Origin: Haliscomenobacter hydrossis DSM 1100
GTDB lineage: Bacteria > Bacteroidota > Bacteroidia > Chitinophagales > Saprospiraceae
Assembly: GCF_000212735.1 (NCBI RefSeq)
Contig: NC_015510.1
Coordinates: forward strand, 2,940,315-3,004,314
Length of the DNA: 64,000 nucleotides
Reading direction: 5' to 3'
Numbering within the stretch: position 1 is the stretch's first letter; every line of letters begins with the position of its first letter. The translations under genes were made by a program, and so were the position numbers. Shown piece after piece: positions 56,152 to 64,000 of the stretch. A model generated the notes under the pieces. That model was given only the letters and a program-made list of their open reading frames with translations, searched no databases and was not told the DNA's origin.

Positions 56152-57561
56152 ATGGAACAAACGAACACCAAAGCCGCCGCCGCCAAAATGACCTTGAGGG
56201 AGCAATTGCCAGTATGGATTGTAGTTGGCGTAGCCTTATTCATCAACTTCCTGGCCTATGGCCTGCATATTTTACCAGATGTGGTGGCCTCAATTGCCCG
56301 TTGGGTTGGCCTGGCCGGTCTGGCTTATTTATCCTACCGTAGAGGAAGCATCACCACCTGGATTTTATTTGCGCTGGTATTGGGTGCAGAGGTAGGTCAT
56401 ACCTTTCCGGGGGGCGCCGACTGGTACAATGTGTTGAGTAAGGTTTTTATCAAATTGATCAAAACTGTTGTTGCACCGCTGCTTTTTGGTACTTTGTTGG
56501 TGGGTATTGCCGGGCATTCCGACATGAAAGCGGTAGGCCGGATGGGCATCAAAGCCCTTATTTATTTCGAGATTGTGACCACCATCGCGCTGGTGATCGG
56601 TTTAGCCGCCATCAATTTCACCAAGGCTGGCGTGGGTTTGCCCCAAATGCCTTCATCGGAATCACTACCTGAGGTTCGAAAACCCATGACAGGGCCGGAA
56701 ATTGTATTGCATACTTTTCCTGAAAACATCATTAAATCGGTTTCGGAAGGTGAAATTTTGCAAATCGTCGTCTTCTGTTTATTGTTTGCTTTTGCCATGA
56801 CCCTGGTGTCTCCAGAACGCCGTCGGCCATTCCTTACCTTTGCGGAGAGCCTGTCGGAGATCATGTTCAAATTCACCAACATCATCATGCATTTTGCGCC
56901 ATTTGGGGTAGGTGGGGCGATTGCGTACACCGTAGCCAAATTGGGATTGGGGGTATTCGCCAACCTGGGGATGCTGCTGCTCACCTTATACGGGGCTTTG
57001 ATTGTCTTCATTCTGGGCGTACTATTGCCCATTGCGCTAATCTTCCGCATACCCCTCCGCCGTTTCCTGAAATACGCCAGTGAGCCCGTGACGATTGCTT
57101 TTGCCACCACCAGTTCCGAGGCAGCGCTGCCTAAAGCACTGGAAAATATGGAAAAAATGGGCGTTTCGCGGCGGGTAGTTGCGTTTGTCTTGCCAACGGG
57201 TTTGAGTTTTAACCTGGATGGTTCAACGCTGTACCTTTCCCTGGCGGCTATTTTTGTGGCGCAAGCCGCCAATATCCAAATGTCTACAGGGGCTCAAATC
57301 ACCATGTTGCTCACGCTCATGCTGACCACCAAGGGAATTGCCGGGGTATCCCGAGCCTCGCTGGTAATTTTGACCGGAACGGCAGCGTCCTTTGGCCTCC
57401 CGGATTGGCCGATTGCCGCTATCCTGGGCATCGATGCCCTGATGGACATGGGCCGCACCGCCACAAATACGTTGGGCAACTGTTTGGCTACGGCCATTGT
57501 AGGTCAATGGGAAGGGGAAACCAACTTTACGGATCCAGAAAGTGGAGATATAAAGGTTTAG
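56152..57561 (+). CDS. Dicarboxylate/amino acid:cation symporter (DAACS family)
   Basis: ATG 56152 gives 469 residues (an in-frame ATG at 56107 would add 15 residues without family similarity). It has the DAACS layout with eight or so helices, two re-entrant hairpins and the signatures FIKLIKTVVAPLLFGTLLVG, TIAFATTSSEAALPKAL (serine-rich hairpin 1) and FVLPTGLSFNLDGSTLYLSL, then GRTATNTLGNCLA (substrate-binding helix 8). It takes up glutamate, aspartate or C4-dicarboxylates with sodium or protons. Its TAG stop is followed directly by a palindrome. Confidence 0.93.
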   Translation: MEQTNTKAAAAKMTLREQLPVWIVVGVALFINFLAYGLHILPDVVASIARWVGLAGLAYLSYRRGSITTWILFALVLGAEVGHTFPGGADWYNVLSKVFIKLIKTVVAPLLFGTLLVGIAGHSDMKAVGRMGIKALIYFEIVTTIALVIGLAAINFTKAGVGLPQMPSSESLPEVRKPMTGPEIVLHTFPENIIKSVSEGEILQIVVFCLLFAFAMTLVSPERRRPFLTFAESLSEIMFKFTNIIMHFAPFGVGGAIAYTVAKLGLGVFANLGMLLLTLYGALIVFILGVLLPIALIFRIPLRRFLKYASEPVTIAFATTSSEAALPKALENMEKMGVSRRVVAFVLPTGLSFNLDGSTLYLSLAAIFVAQAANIQMSTGAQITMLLTLMLTTKGIAGVSRASLVILTGTAASFGLPDWPIAAILGIDALMDMGRTATNTLGNCLATAIVGQWEGETNFTDPESGDIKV

Positions 57562-57679
57562 AAGGTTGAGAAGGTTGAGGCTACCGCAAGAATGGGTTTG
57601 AGTGTGATGTGTGCGTGTGAAGGTGTGCATATCGCTCGCGGTAGCCTCAACCTTCTCAACCTTCTCAACTTCCTCAACC
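57562..57679. repeat. GGTTGAGAA-family palindrome, copy 3
   Basis: AAGGTTGAGAAGGTTGAGGC at the left starts at the base after the symporter stop codon. TACCGCAAG and CGCTCGCGGTAGCC are the core, and AACCTTCTCAACCTTCTCAA with CTTCCTCAACC the right arm. The right arm ends 9 nt before the regulator start at 57689. The element fills the whole intergenic region of two co-directional genes. Confidence 0.9.
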
Positions 57680-57688
57680 AAATACACA

Positions 57689-58450
57689 ATGAAAGTACTG
57701 ATTGTAGAAGATGAGCCCAAGACCGCCCAGGACTTGAGCAAAACCTTACTGAAAATCGATCCTTCCATTACCATCCTGGGCATTACCGACAGCATTGAAG
57801 GTACTGTCAACTTTTTGGCTTATCCCCCTGCACCAGACCTCATTTTTTTAGACATCCAATTGGCCGATGGCCTGAGTTTTGATCTCTTTAAAGAAGCCAC
57901 GGTGGCTTGTCCGGTGGTGTTTTGTTCTACCCATCGAGAGGATGCCTATCCGGCCTTTCAAACCAACAGCATTGCCTTCGTTTTAAAACCATTTCACATC
58001 GAAGACTTGCGTTTTGCTTTGAATAAGTTCAAGATGCTGGCCAATTTTTATCGAGCTGAAAGTCCAGATTTACAGGCCCTGACTGAAGCATTGTCCGAAA
58101 GTGGAGGACTGAAAAGCAATTTTTTGGTTGCCTCACGGGGTAACATTGTTCCCATTCCCACCAAAGCAATTGCTATGTTTTACATCACGGGCGAAGAAGT
58201 ATGTTTACAAACCTTTGACAACAATATTTACCTGATCAATCATTCTTTGGAGGAAATAGAAAAGATGGTGGGAAACAAACAATTTTTCCGCGCCAATCGC
58301 CAATACCTGATCAATTATGAGTTGATTGAATCGGTAGAACCAGGCTTCGCCCGCAAACTGAAAATCAAACCAAAGATCAAATCACCTGATCCCATCACCG
58401 TAAGTAAAGCCAAGGCCAGTGATTTTTTGTCCTGGATGAATGCCCGATAA
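57689..58450 (+). CDS. LytTR-type response regulator
   Basis: ATG 57689 gives 253 residues; an upstream in-frame opening at 57611 runs through the palindrome and is rejected. The receiver domain (1-120) has acidic Glu7/Asp8, the phosphoacceptor Asp55 in LIFLDIQLAD and the switch lysine in FVLKPF. The C-terminal LytTR domain (about 145-250) shows FLVASRGNIVPIPTKAIAMF, NHSLEEIEKMV and FFRANRQYLINYELIE. Such regulators bind direct repeats in promoters. No histidine kinase lies next to it, so its partner is elsewhere. The next gene may be a target. Confidence 0.92.
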   Translation: MKVLIVEDEPKTAQDLSKTLLKIDPSITILGITDSIEGTVNFLAYPPAPDLIFLDIQLADGLSFDLFKEATVACPVVFCSTHREDAYPAFQTNSIAFVLKPFHIEDLRFALNKFKMLANFYRAESPDLQALTEALSESGGLKSNFLVASRGNIVPIPTKAIAMFYITGEEVCLQTFDNNIYLINHSLEEIEKMVGNKQFFRANRQYLINYELIESVEPGFARKLKIKPKIKSPDPITVSKAKASDFLSWMNAR

Positions 58451-58518
58451 AGAACCCGCTCCTACATCCATTAGCAGTCTATTTTTTAACTTGCTATTTT
58501 TTTCTAAAAATTCACTCG

Positions 58519-59253
58519 ATGAAAAATTTGATCCTGGTGAATCTGTTGCTTGCGTTAGCGTATTCAGGTTTTGCCCAAACTGGAAGAATCATTGCCCCTT
58601 CTACCCACGCCTGGTACATGGAAAACGGTACCATCAAACTCAATGAAAAATGGCTTCTGTTCCACGATGTACAATTCCGTCGAGCCGATCTTTTGCCTGA
58701 AGATCAGCAATTGTTGTTGCGGGCGGGCATTGGCTACAACCTGTCCTCTTCCATTCAAATCATGGCGGGTTATTGCTTCGTGCAAACCTATCCTTATGGC
58801 GATTTCCCCGTTAGAAACCAATTTCCAGAAAATCGCCTTTGGCAACAGTTGATACTCAAAGCGCCAATTGGTCGAACTACTTTTATTAATCGTTATCGCC
58901 TGGAGCAGCGTTATCTCGGGAACAGTACCACGGGCAGTTTGGCCAACCCCCGTTTTGAAAACCGGGTACGCTATCTCGGCAGAGTGAATATTCCATTGCA
59001 AAAAGGAGATGAATACAAGTTGTATGGCTTTATTTACGACGAAATTTTCATCAATTTTGGCAAAAATGTGGGTGTCAACATTTATGACCAAAACCGGATA
59101 GCGGCCGGTCTGGGCTGGAAGCTCGATAAAAAACTCAGCATTGAACTGGGCTATATGAATCAGATGGTACAGCAACGCGCCTTACAGTCCAATGGAAAAT
59201 CGGTGCTGGAAAATAACCATACCTTGATTGCTTCTCTGGTGAGCAATTTTTAG
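58519..59253 (+). CDS. DUF2490-family outer-membrane beta-barrel protein
   Basis: This 244-residue protein has a signal peptide (LILVNLLLALAYSGFAQ). The rest consists of alternating strands with aromatic ends (KWLLFHDVQFRRADLLPEDQ, LLLRAGIGYNLSSSIQIMAG, RTTFINRYRLEQRYLG) and terminates in LIASLVSNF, as expected for a barrel. The W/Y-rich LNRYRLEQR-type strand is the DUF2490 hallmark. The function is unknown. It follows the LytTR regulator by 68 nt and may depend on it. Confidence 0.82.
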   Translation: MKNLILVNLLLALAYSGFAQTGRIIAPSTHAWYMENGTIKLNEKWLLFHDVQFRRADLLPEDQQLLLRAGIGYNLSSSIQIMAGYCFVQTYPYGDFPVRNQFPENRLWQQLILKAPIGRTTFINRYRLEQRYLGNSTTGSLANPRFENRVRYLGRVNIPLQKGDEYKLYGFIYDEIFINFGKNVGVNIYDQNRIAAGLGWKLDKKLSIELGYMNQMVQQRALQSNGKSVLENNHTLIASLVSNF

Positions 59254-59459
59254 TGCTGCCAGGGCGGAACTGACAATGTTCTCTCTAGGCGTTGACAAAC
59301 ATCATCTTTTACCTCAGCCATAGCCCCGATCTTGCCATCGATTTAAGCTAAGAGACGGAAAAGAAATAAAGTTACATGCTGACCGGTCTCTTTCTTGGTT
59401 TTTTTGCAAAAATAATGGCAGTTTTGCTTTCGTTATTTCAACTTCAAAACTGCCGTTTA

Positions 59460-60041
59460 ATGAAAAACATCACATCAGTATTGACATGGATACTGCTGGT
59501 AGCCGTCGGCTACCTATTCTACGCTCATTTCGCAAGCGCTACATCAGGTTCAAAAGGAAAATCCACCGAAGTAGAAAAGGAGGAGACGCCAAAAGTTGTG
59601 TACGTCAATGGCGATAGCCTGCTGAGCAAATACACTGTTTTTCAAGAGCAATTGACGGCATTGGAAGCCCGTGGCAAAAGTATGGAAAATACCCTGGCTG
59701 GCCGTGGCCGTTCCCTGCAACAGGAAATGATCAACGCTGAGCAAAAAGCCCAATCCGGACAATTTGCTCCCGCTCAACTGCAAAAAGAACAACAGCGCCT
59801 CATGCAAAAGCAACAAAACTTTGTCGCTGAGCAAGATCGCATGTCAAAACAACTCATGTCCGAACGCCAAAAACTCCAGGAAGATTTGGAAAAGCGGGTA
59901 AAAGAACTGCTTACCGCCATTCGCAAGGAAAAAGGATATGATTTTATTTTGAACTACGGTGCCGGCACTGGCGTGTTGATGGTCAACGATAGCCTCGACA
60001 TCACCAAGGCGGTATTGGAAAAGCTGAACGCTAAAAATTAA
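59460..60041 (+). CDS. OmpH/Skp-like periplasmic chaperone
   Basis: ATG 59460 gives 193 residues; an earlier in-frame ATG at 59376 adds a long unneeded hydrophobic stretch. A membrane anchor or signal ([20 protein letters not shown]) comes first. The body is a predicted coiled coil ([20 protein letters not shown], then [20 protein letters not shown], then [20 protein letters not shown]) and a beta end ([20 protein letters not shown]). This matches OmpH/Skp chaperones, which carry unfolded outer-membrane proteins across the periplasm. The stop codon is directly followed by a palindrome. Confidence 0.88.
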   Translation: MKNITSVLTWILLVAVGYLFYAHFASATSGSKGKSTEVEKEETPKVVYVNGDSLLSKYTVFQEQLTALEARGKSMENTLAGRGRSLQQEMINAEQKAQSGQFAPAQLQKEQQRLMQKQQNFVAEQDRMSKQLMSERQKLQEDLEKRVKELLTAIRKEKGYDFILNYGAGTGVLMVNDSLDITKAVLEKLNAKN

Positions 60042-60156
60042 AAGGTTTGAGGGTTCGGGGGTTCGAAGTTTGGGGGTTCTCCTCGGTCGCCGAGCGGAGT
60101 CGAGGTGCCCGAGGAGAACTCCCGAACCCTCGAACTTCGAACCCTCGAACCCTCAA
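60042..60156. repeat. GAACCCTC-family palindrome carrying the GGCACCTCG core module, copy 3
   Basis: The outer arms are tandem GGGTTCG-like (left) and CGAACCC-like (right) units starting at the base after the chaperone stop codon. Inside, GTTCTCCTCGG pairs with CCGAGGAGAAC. The centre, 60085-60109, is GGTCGCCGAGCGGAGTCGAG plus GTGCC. Read on the other strand this is nearly the same 25-nt sequence as 19246-19270, inside a palindrome with quite different arms. It ends 12 nt before the PEP carboxykinase start. Confidence 0.88.
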
Positions 60157-60168
60157 ATTGTCTTAAAC

Positions 60169-62007
60169 ATGAAAAACCCTTACACCGGTTCCTTCAAGGA
60201 ACTCAAGCGCTGGCTCGATAAAATGATCGAGCTGTGCCAACCCGAAGATGTACACCTCTGTGATGGCTCGGAGGAAGAGTACAATCAAATGACCGCGAAA
60301 CTGGTCGAAAAAGGTACTTTCATCCCCCTGAATCCTGAAAAATGGCCCAATAGCTTTGCTTGTTTCAGCGATCCCAGCGACGTGGCTCGGGTGGAAGACC
60401 GTACCTATATCTGTAGCATCAATCGTTCGGATGCAGGGCCAACCAACAACTGGGTGGAGCCCAAACAAATGAAAAAGACCCTCGAACCCCTACTCAAGGG
60501 TTGTATGGCGGGTCGTACCTTGTACATCATCCCCTTCTGTATGGGACCACTGGGTTCGGAATTGTCGCGGTATGGTGTACAGGTCACTGACTCAGAGTAT
60601 GTAGTGGCCAACATGCGCATCATGACCCGCATGGGTGCTCCTGCGCTAAAGCTCATCGAAGCAAAAGAAGATTACGTCAAATGTTTGCATACCGCTGGCG
60701 CACCTTTGGCACCGGGACAAGAGGATACTTCCTGGCCTTGCAACCCTACGGTGAAATACATTGTACACTACCCCGAAGAACGTTCGATTGTATCTTACGG
60801 CAGTGGGTATGGAGGCAACGCACTACTCGGCAAAAAATGTTTCGCCCTACGCATCGCTTCGTCGATTGGTCGTGCTGAGCATTGGCTGGCTGAGCACATG
60901 CTCATCCTGGGTGCTGAATCACCTGAAGGCGAAAAGACCTACGTGGCCGCAGCTTTCCCTAGTGCTTGTGGCAAAACCAACTTTGCCATGATGATTCCGC
61001 CGGATGCCATGGAAGGCTGGAAAATTACGACGGTTGGTGACGATATTGCCTGGATTCACCGGGGTGAAGGTGGCAGACTCTACGCCATCAACCCCGAAGC
61101 GGGTTACTTCGGTGTTGCTCCGGGAACCAACTTCAAAACGAACCCCAACGCCATGGTCGCGCTGGCCAAAAACACCATTTTTACCAATGTGGGCGTTACG
61201 CCCGACGGTGATATCTGGTGGGAAGGTATGAGCAAAACCCCACCCGCCAACCTGATCGACTGGCGCAAACAACCTTGGGACCCAAGCAGTGGCAAACCTT
61301 GCGCACACCCCAATTCACGTTTTACCGCCCCCTCTGGCCAAAACCCGGCCATCGACAGTGAGTGGGACAACCCCGATGGTGTACCCATTGGTGCATTCAT
61401 TTTCGGAGGGCGCCGCAGTACCACGGTTCCGCTGGTGGTGCAATCCTTCAACTGGAACTTCGGCGTATACCTCGCTGCCACCATGGGCTCGGAAATGACC
61501 GCTGCCGCTTTTGGCGAAATTGGCAAGGTACGCCGCGACCCATACGCCATGTTGCCCTTCCTGGGTTACCACCTGGGCGATTATTTCAACCACTGGCTGG
61601 ATTTTGGCCGCGACTTGCCCAACGCACCCCGGATTTTTGGGGTCAACTGGTTCCGCAAAGACGAAAATGGCGACTTCATGTGGCCAGGCTTTGGGGAGAA
61701 TACGCGGGTGCTGAAGTGGATCATCGATCGCATCAAAGGCCGCGCTGCCGCAGTGGAAAGCCCCATCGGCTGGATGCCCCGCTACCAGGACTTAGACTGG
61801 GAAGGACTCGAAGACTTTACCCAGGAGGACTTTGACAAGATCATGTCCATCGACCGCGAAGCCTGGAAAAAAGAGGTGATCAACCACGAAGAATTGTTCG
61901 CTACCGCTTACGATAAATTGCCGAAAGAATTCTTGTTCATGCGAGAATTGTTGCTCTCGGCACTGTGGCGGTCTCCAGAGAAGTGGGGATTGGCGGAGGA
62001 AAGATAG
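60169..62007 (+). CDS. pckG: Phosphoenolpyruvate carboxykinase, GTP-dependent
   Basis: ATG 60169 gives 612 residues, the usual size of the GTP-dependent enzyme; the longer frame from 60070 runs through the palindrome. Hallmarks are the nucleotide loop [10 protein letters not shown] (reactive Cys267), the kinase-2 motif [26 protein letters not shown] and the NNWVEP substrate segment near residue 90. It interconverts oxaloacetate and phosphoenolpyruvate in gluconeogenesis. A terminator follows. It is a core metabolic gene and shows no relation to the neighbouring TA genes. Confidence 0.95.
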   Translation: MKNPYTGSFKELKRWLDKMIELCQPEDVHLCDGSEEEYNQMTAKLVEKGTFIPLNPEKWPNSFACFSDPSDVARVEDRTYICSINRSDAGPTNNWVEPKQMKKTLEPLLKGCMAGRTLYIIPFCMGPLGSELSRYGVQVTDSEYVVANMRIMTRMGAPALKLIEAKEDYVKCLHTAGAPLAPGQEDTSWPCNPTVKYIVHYPEERSIVSYGSGYGGNALLGKKCFALRIASSIGRAEHWLAEHMLILGAESPEGEKTYVAAAFPSACGKTNFAMMIPPDAMEGWKITTVGDDIAWIHRGEGGRLYAINPEAGYFGVAPGTNFKTNPNAMVALAKNTIFTNVGVTPDGDIWWEGMSKTPPANLIDWRKQPWDPSSGKPCAHPNSRFTAPSGQNPAIDSEWDNPDGVPIGAFIFGGRRSTTVPLVVQSFNWNFGVYLAATMGSEMTAAAFGEIGKVRRDPYAMLPFLGYHLGDYFNHWLDFGRDLPNAPRIFGVNWFRKDENGDFMWPGFGENTRVLKWIIDRIKGRAAAVESPIGWMPRYQDLDWEGLEDFTQEDFDKIMSIDREAWKKEVINHEELFATAYDKLPKEFLFMRELLLSALWRSPEKWGLAEER

Positions 62008-62038
62008 GTTTTATTGAAGTTTGGATATGAATTGAGGG

Positions 62039-62072
62039 TGCCAGTTGAGCGGGAGTTCGGCTGGCATTTTTT
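62039..62072 (+). terminator. Rho-independent terminator after pckG
   Basis: GCCAGTTGAGC (62040-62050) and GTTCGGCTGGC (62055-62065) pair with wobble positions around a GGGA loop. Six T residues follow. Confidence 0.75.
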
Positions 62073-62187
62073 GTGTGGAGAAAAATGATTGCGAGGTAAG
62101 GCGTTATTCACATATTGTTGCATCAGTATTTTTTCACTAACTCGAACCAATTACTTACCTTTAACGTTACTAACTTAGCGCGTTACT

Positions 62188-62469
62188 ATGATTAAAAGCT
62201 TTGCAGATAAGGAAACTGAAAAAATTTGGAATGGATCTTACTCCAAAAAGTTTCCCCATGACATCCAACCCGTGTCAAGAAGAAAGCTCAGAATGATCAA
62301 CAGTGCACAAGACATTGAAGACTTACGAATACCTCCGGGAAATAGATTAGAAAAGCTGAAAGGAGACTTGAAGGATTTCTGGAGCATTCGAATCAACAAC
62401 CAGTGGCGGATCATCTTCAAATGGGAAGACAACAATGCACTGGAAGTCCAAATCATTGACTATCATTAA
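62188..62469 (+). CDS. higB: RelE/HigB-type toxin of a type II toxin-antitoxin system
   Basis: This 93-residue protein has the HigB layout: MIKSFADKETEKIWNG, a central SRRKLRMINSAQDIEDLRIP, NRLEKLKGDLKDFWSIRINN and the final strands QWRIIFKWED and EVQIIDYH. HigB toxins are ribosome-dependent mRNA nucleases. Conserved Arg in WSIRI and WRIIF and the C-terminal DYH are consistent with activity. The toxin gene precedes the antitoxin by 9 nt, the usual higBA order. Confidence 0.9.
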   Translation: MIKSFADKETEKIWNGSYSKKFPHDIQPVSRRKLRMINSAQDIEDLRIPPGNRLEKLKGDLKDFWSIRINNQWRIIFKWEDNNALEVQIIDYH

Positions 62470-62478
62470 GCCAACAAC

Positions 62479-62778
62479 ATGGAAAAATTACCCAACATCC
62501 ACCCCGGCGAGATTCTCCTTGAAGAATTCCTCCTCCCCATGCATATCAGTCAATACAAACTGGCCAAAGACCTGATGATTCCCCAAACGAGAGTCAGTGA
62601 AATTGTAAAAAGAAAACGGCGCATCACTGCTGATACTGCTTTACGGTTGAGCAAATACTTTGGTACCTCGGCTAAATTTTGGCTTGGACTTCAAGATGAT
62701 TATGATTTGGAGGAGTCTGGAAATTTGCTGGCCGCAGAACTACAGGCTATTCCTGAGGCTATGCCTTCTATTTCTTAA
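62479..62778 (+). CDS. higA: HigA-type antitoxin (XRE HTH)
   Basis: This 99-residue protein contains an XRE helix-turn-helix at about 10-70: HPGEILLEEFLLPMHISQYK, LAKDLMIPQTRVSEIVKRKR and ADTALRLSKYFGTSAKFWLG. The HPGEIL and FWLGLQDDYDLE patterns are typical of HigA antitoxins. It neutralises HigB and represses the operon. It follows higB by 9 nt and ends 131 nt before the rhuM-like gene. Confidence 0.92.
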   Translation: MEKLPNIHPGEILLEEFLLPMHISQYKLAKDLMIPQTRVSEIVKRKRRITADTALRLSKYFGTSAKFWLGLQDDYDLEESGNLLAAELQAIPEAMPSIS

Positions 62779-62832
62779 ATTGCTTTTCGCTACTACTATA
62801 AATTACCATCTATTAAAAACACAAAAAATTAT

Positions 62833-62864
62833 TTTATTTTATTTTTAAAAACATATTATCTTTG
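62833..62864 (+). promoter_or_regulatory. Probable promoter of the RhuM-like gene
   Basis: TATCTTTG (62857-62864) fits the -7 consensus TAnnTTTG. A TTTA near 62833-62836, about 20 nt upstream, is an imperfect -33 box. It gives the gene at 62910 its own start site, separate from higBA. Confidence 0.5.
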
Positions 62865-62909
62865 TTTGAGCCTGCTTCATAGCTGAAAGGCCAAAACAAA
62901 GCATACAAA

Positions 62910-63908
62910 ATGAACACCAGCGAAATCCTCATCTATCAAAACCCAAACGGCCACATTAAAATCGATGTGCGGCTAGAGGATGAAACTGTGTGGCTTACGC
63001 AGTCACAAATGGCGCAGCTTTTTGGAAAAGACAAACGAACAATTTCTGAACACATCGGCAATATCTTCAAAGAAGGCGAACTGGAAGAAAATTCAGTTGT
63101 CCGGAATTTCCGGATAACTGCTACTGACGGTAAAAACTATGATACCCAGCACTACAACCTCGACGTCATCATCTCCGTCGGCTACCGCGTAAAATCTCCC
63201 CAAGGCACCCAGTTCCGCATCTGGGCTACCCAGCGACTCAAGGAGTACATCATCAAAGGTTTTGCCCTGAATGACGAGCGCTTCAAGTCGGGTACTTCGA
63301 TGAATTACTTCAGCGAACTACAGGAACGCATTCGCGAAATTCGCCTGTCGGAGCGCTTTTTTTATCAGAAAATCAAAGACATCTACACCACCAGTATCGA
63401 CTATGACCCCAAAGACGAAAAGACCCTCGAATTTTTCAAAGTGGTCCAAAACAAATTGCTTTGGGCCATCAGCCAGCAAACGGCAGCGGAATTAGTGTAC
63501 CGTAGGGTAGATGCTACCTTGCCTTGGTTGGGCATGCAGTCGTATGACAAGCAGGACAACAGCACCATTAAAAAGTCGGAAGTAAGTACCGCCAAAAATT
63601 ACCTGAGTGAAGATGAAATCAAACTACTGGGACTTTTGGTAGAACAGTATCTCGCCTTTGCCGAAACCATGGCGCAGCAGCGCACTCCCATGTACATGAA
63701 GGATTGGATTGCCCGTTTGGATGCCATTCTGCAACTCAATGGTAGGGAATTGCTCACGCATGCAGGCAAAATCAGTCACGAAATGGCCTTGCAGAAATCG
63801 GGCGAGGAGTATGAAAAGTACAAGTTTGCCCAAAAAGTCTTAGAAAAAGAGCAAAACCTGCAAGAGTTGGAGGATGATCTTAAAAAACTGAAGCCGCCAA
63901 AGCAATAA
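62910..63908 (+). CDS. RhuM-family protein (virulence-associated, Fic/toxin-antitoxin-linked family)
   Basis: This 332-residue protein begins ILIYQNPNGHIKIDVRLEDE, then TVWLTQSQMAQLFGKDKRTI and SEHIGNIFKEGELEE, a helix-turn-helix-like start, followed by the RhuM signature YDTQHYNLDVIISVGYRVKS. The rest is helical (QFRIWATQRLKEYIIKGFAL, then long charged coils ending KNLQELEDDLKKLK-like). RhuM was named in a Salmonella pathogenicity island, and relatives occur in accessory DNA, often near restriction or toxin genes. The function is unknown. Its position beside higBA fits a defence or mobile context. It ends 92 nt before the window edge, where I see no further gene. Confidence 0.88.
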   Translation: MNTSEILIYQNPNGHIKIDVRLEDETVWLTQSQMAQLFGKDKRTISEHIGNIFKEGELEENSVVRNFRITATDGKNYDTQHYNLDVIISVGYRVKSPQGTQFRIWATQRLKEYIIKGFALNDERFKSGTSMNYFSELQERIREIRLSERFFYQKIKDIYTTSIDYDPKDEKTLEFFKVVQNKLLWAISQQTAAELVYRRVDATLPWLGMQSYDKQDNSTIKKSEVSTAKNYLSEDEIKLLGLLVEQYLAFAETMAQQRTPMYMKDWIARLDAILQLNGRELLTHAGKISHEMALQKSGEEYEKYKFAQKVLEKEQNLQELEDDLKKLKPPKQ

Positions 63909-64000
63909 TAAAACCCCTTCACCCTTCCATTTGAAACCAGAGCAACGCATAAAGTGTTTATCTTCTTTTCACCACCTTGAACACCTCCCTGAATGTCAGC

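Noticed and set aside
57611-57688. N-terminal extension of the LytTR regulator
   Set aside because: It is encoded by a palindromic repeat arm; the receiver domain begins properly at ATG 57689.
1-64000. tRNA or rRNA genes
   Set aside because: No cloverleaf with a GTTCRANNC-type T arm and a CCA-compatible end was found by eye. The GGTTCGA-like strings at 40.5, 52.6 and 60.1 kb belong to palindromic repeats.

Overview
The window reads as chromosomal DNA of a Bacteroidota bacterium, most likely from the Saprospiraceae side of the phylum; a Haliscomenobacter-like host is a guess. The reasons are FtsX-type permeases with two MacB-like halves, CarboxypepD_reg/outer-membrane beta-barrel paralogues, a DUF5916 protein, TonB_C lipoproteins, TAnnTTTG -7 promoter elements, few recognisable Shine-Dalgarno sites and an N-terminally anchored OmpH-like protein. 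GC content looks near 48 percent. I saw no tRNA, rRNA, transposase, phage module or CRISPR array.

Layout: 1-4.1 kb is accessory-like. It holds a cut AbiEi-type antitoxin with a palindromic operator, a small excisionase-like HTH gene, a probably frameshifted small gene, a lipoprotein gene, and about 1.4 kb of palindromic repeats that include a duplicated cassette of about 385 bp. From 4.1 to 6.5 kb lies an orphan ABC permease. From 6.8 to 11.5 kb is a D-glucarate catabolic cluster transcribed leftward (aldolase, GntP permease, tartronate semialdehyde reductase, glucarate dehydratase). From 11.8 to 15.6 kb are a large PVC-type cytochrome c protein and a Tat-exported TIM-barrel protein. From 16.1 to 20.6 kb is a permease-ATPase-TolC efflux cluster behind a sigma54-like promoter with two phased palindromes. 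From 21.1 to 23.8 kb is glycogen metabolism (a CBM48 protein with a histone-H1-like tail, then GlgB). From 24 to 31.9 kb are leftward genes: lipoproteins, an Uma2 nuclease-fold protein, an SDR, cytochrome c, M1 peptidase, an XRE regulator, porin and thioredoxin. From 32 to 40.5 kb are rightward genes: a nitroreductase, an NRDE/ATP-grasp pair, Hsp20, DUF5916, an ECF sigma factor with a cysteine-rich tail, SRPBCC and others. From 40.6 to 43.2 kb are a GapN-like dehydrogenase and a frameshifted SDR. From 43.4 to 50.7 kb are an ECF sigma factor, its probable membrane anti-sigma partner and two tandem outer-membrane barrel receptors. From 50.8 to 63.9 kb are an NSS transporter with its 39-residue MetS-type subunit, dCTP deaminase, a WD40 propeller, a phosphopantetheinyl transferase, a DAACS symporter, a LytTR regulator, an OmpH-like protein, GTP-dependent PEP carboxykinase, HigBA and RhuM.

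The most unusual feature is not a gene. About 17 intergenic palindromes belong to at least eight unrelated sequence families, but many share one architecture: arms built of short tandem repeats, nested inner hairpins, and one edge lying within a few bases of a stop codon. Two families carry the same 25-nt core inside different arms. One palindrome supplies the end of a sigma-factor gene, and another may supply a stop codon through a target-site duplication. I treat this as the best candidate for an undescribed system, possibly a modular 3'-end element. No sequence search was possible, so family names rest on visible motifs and remembered family features.
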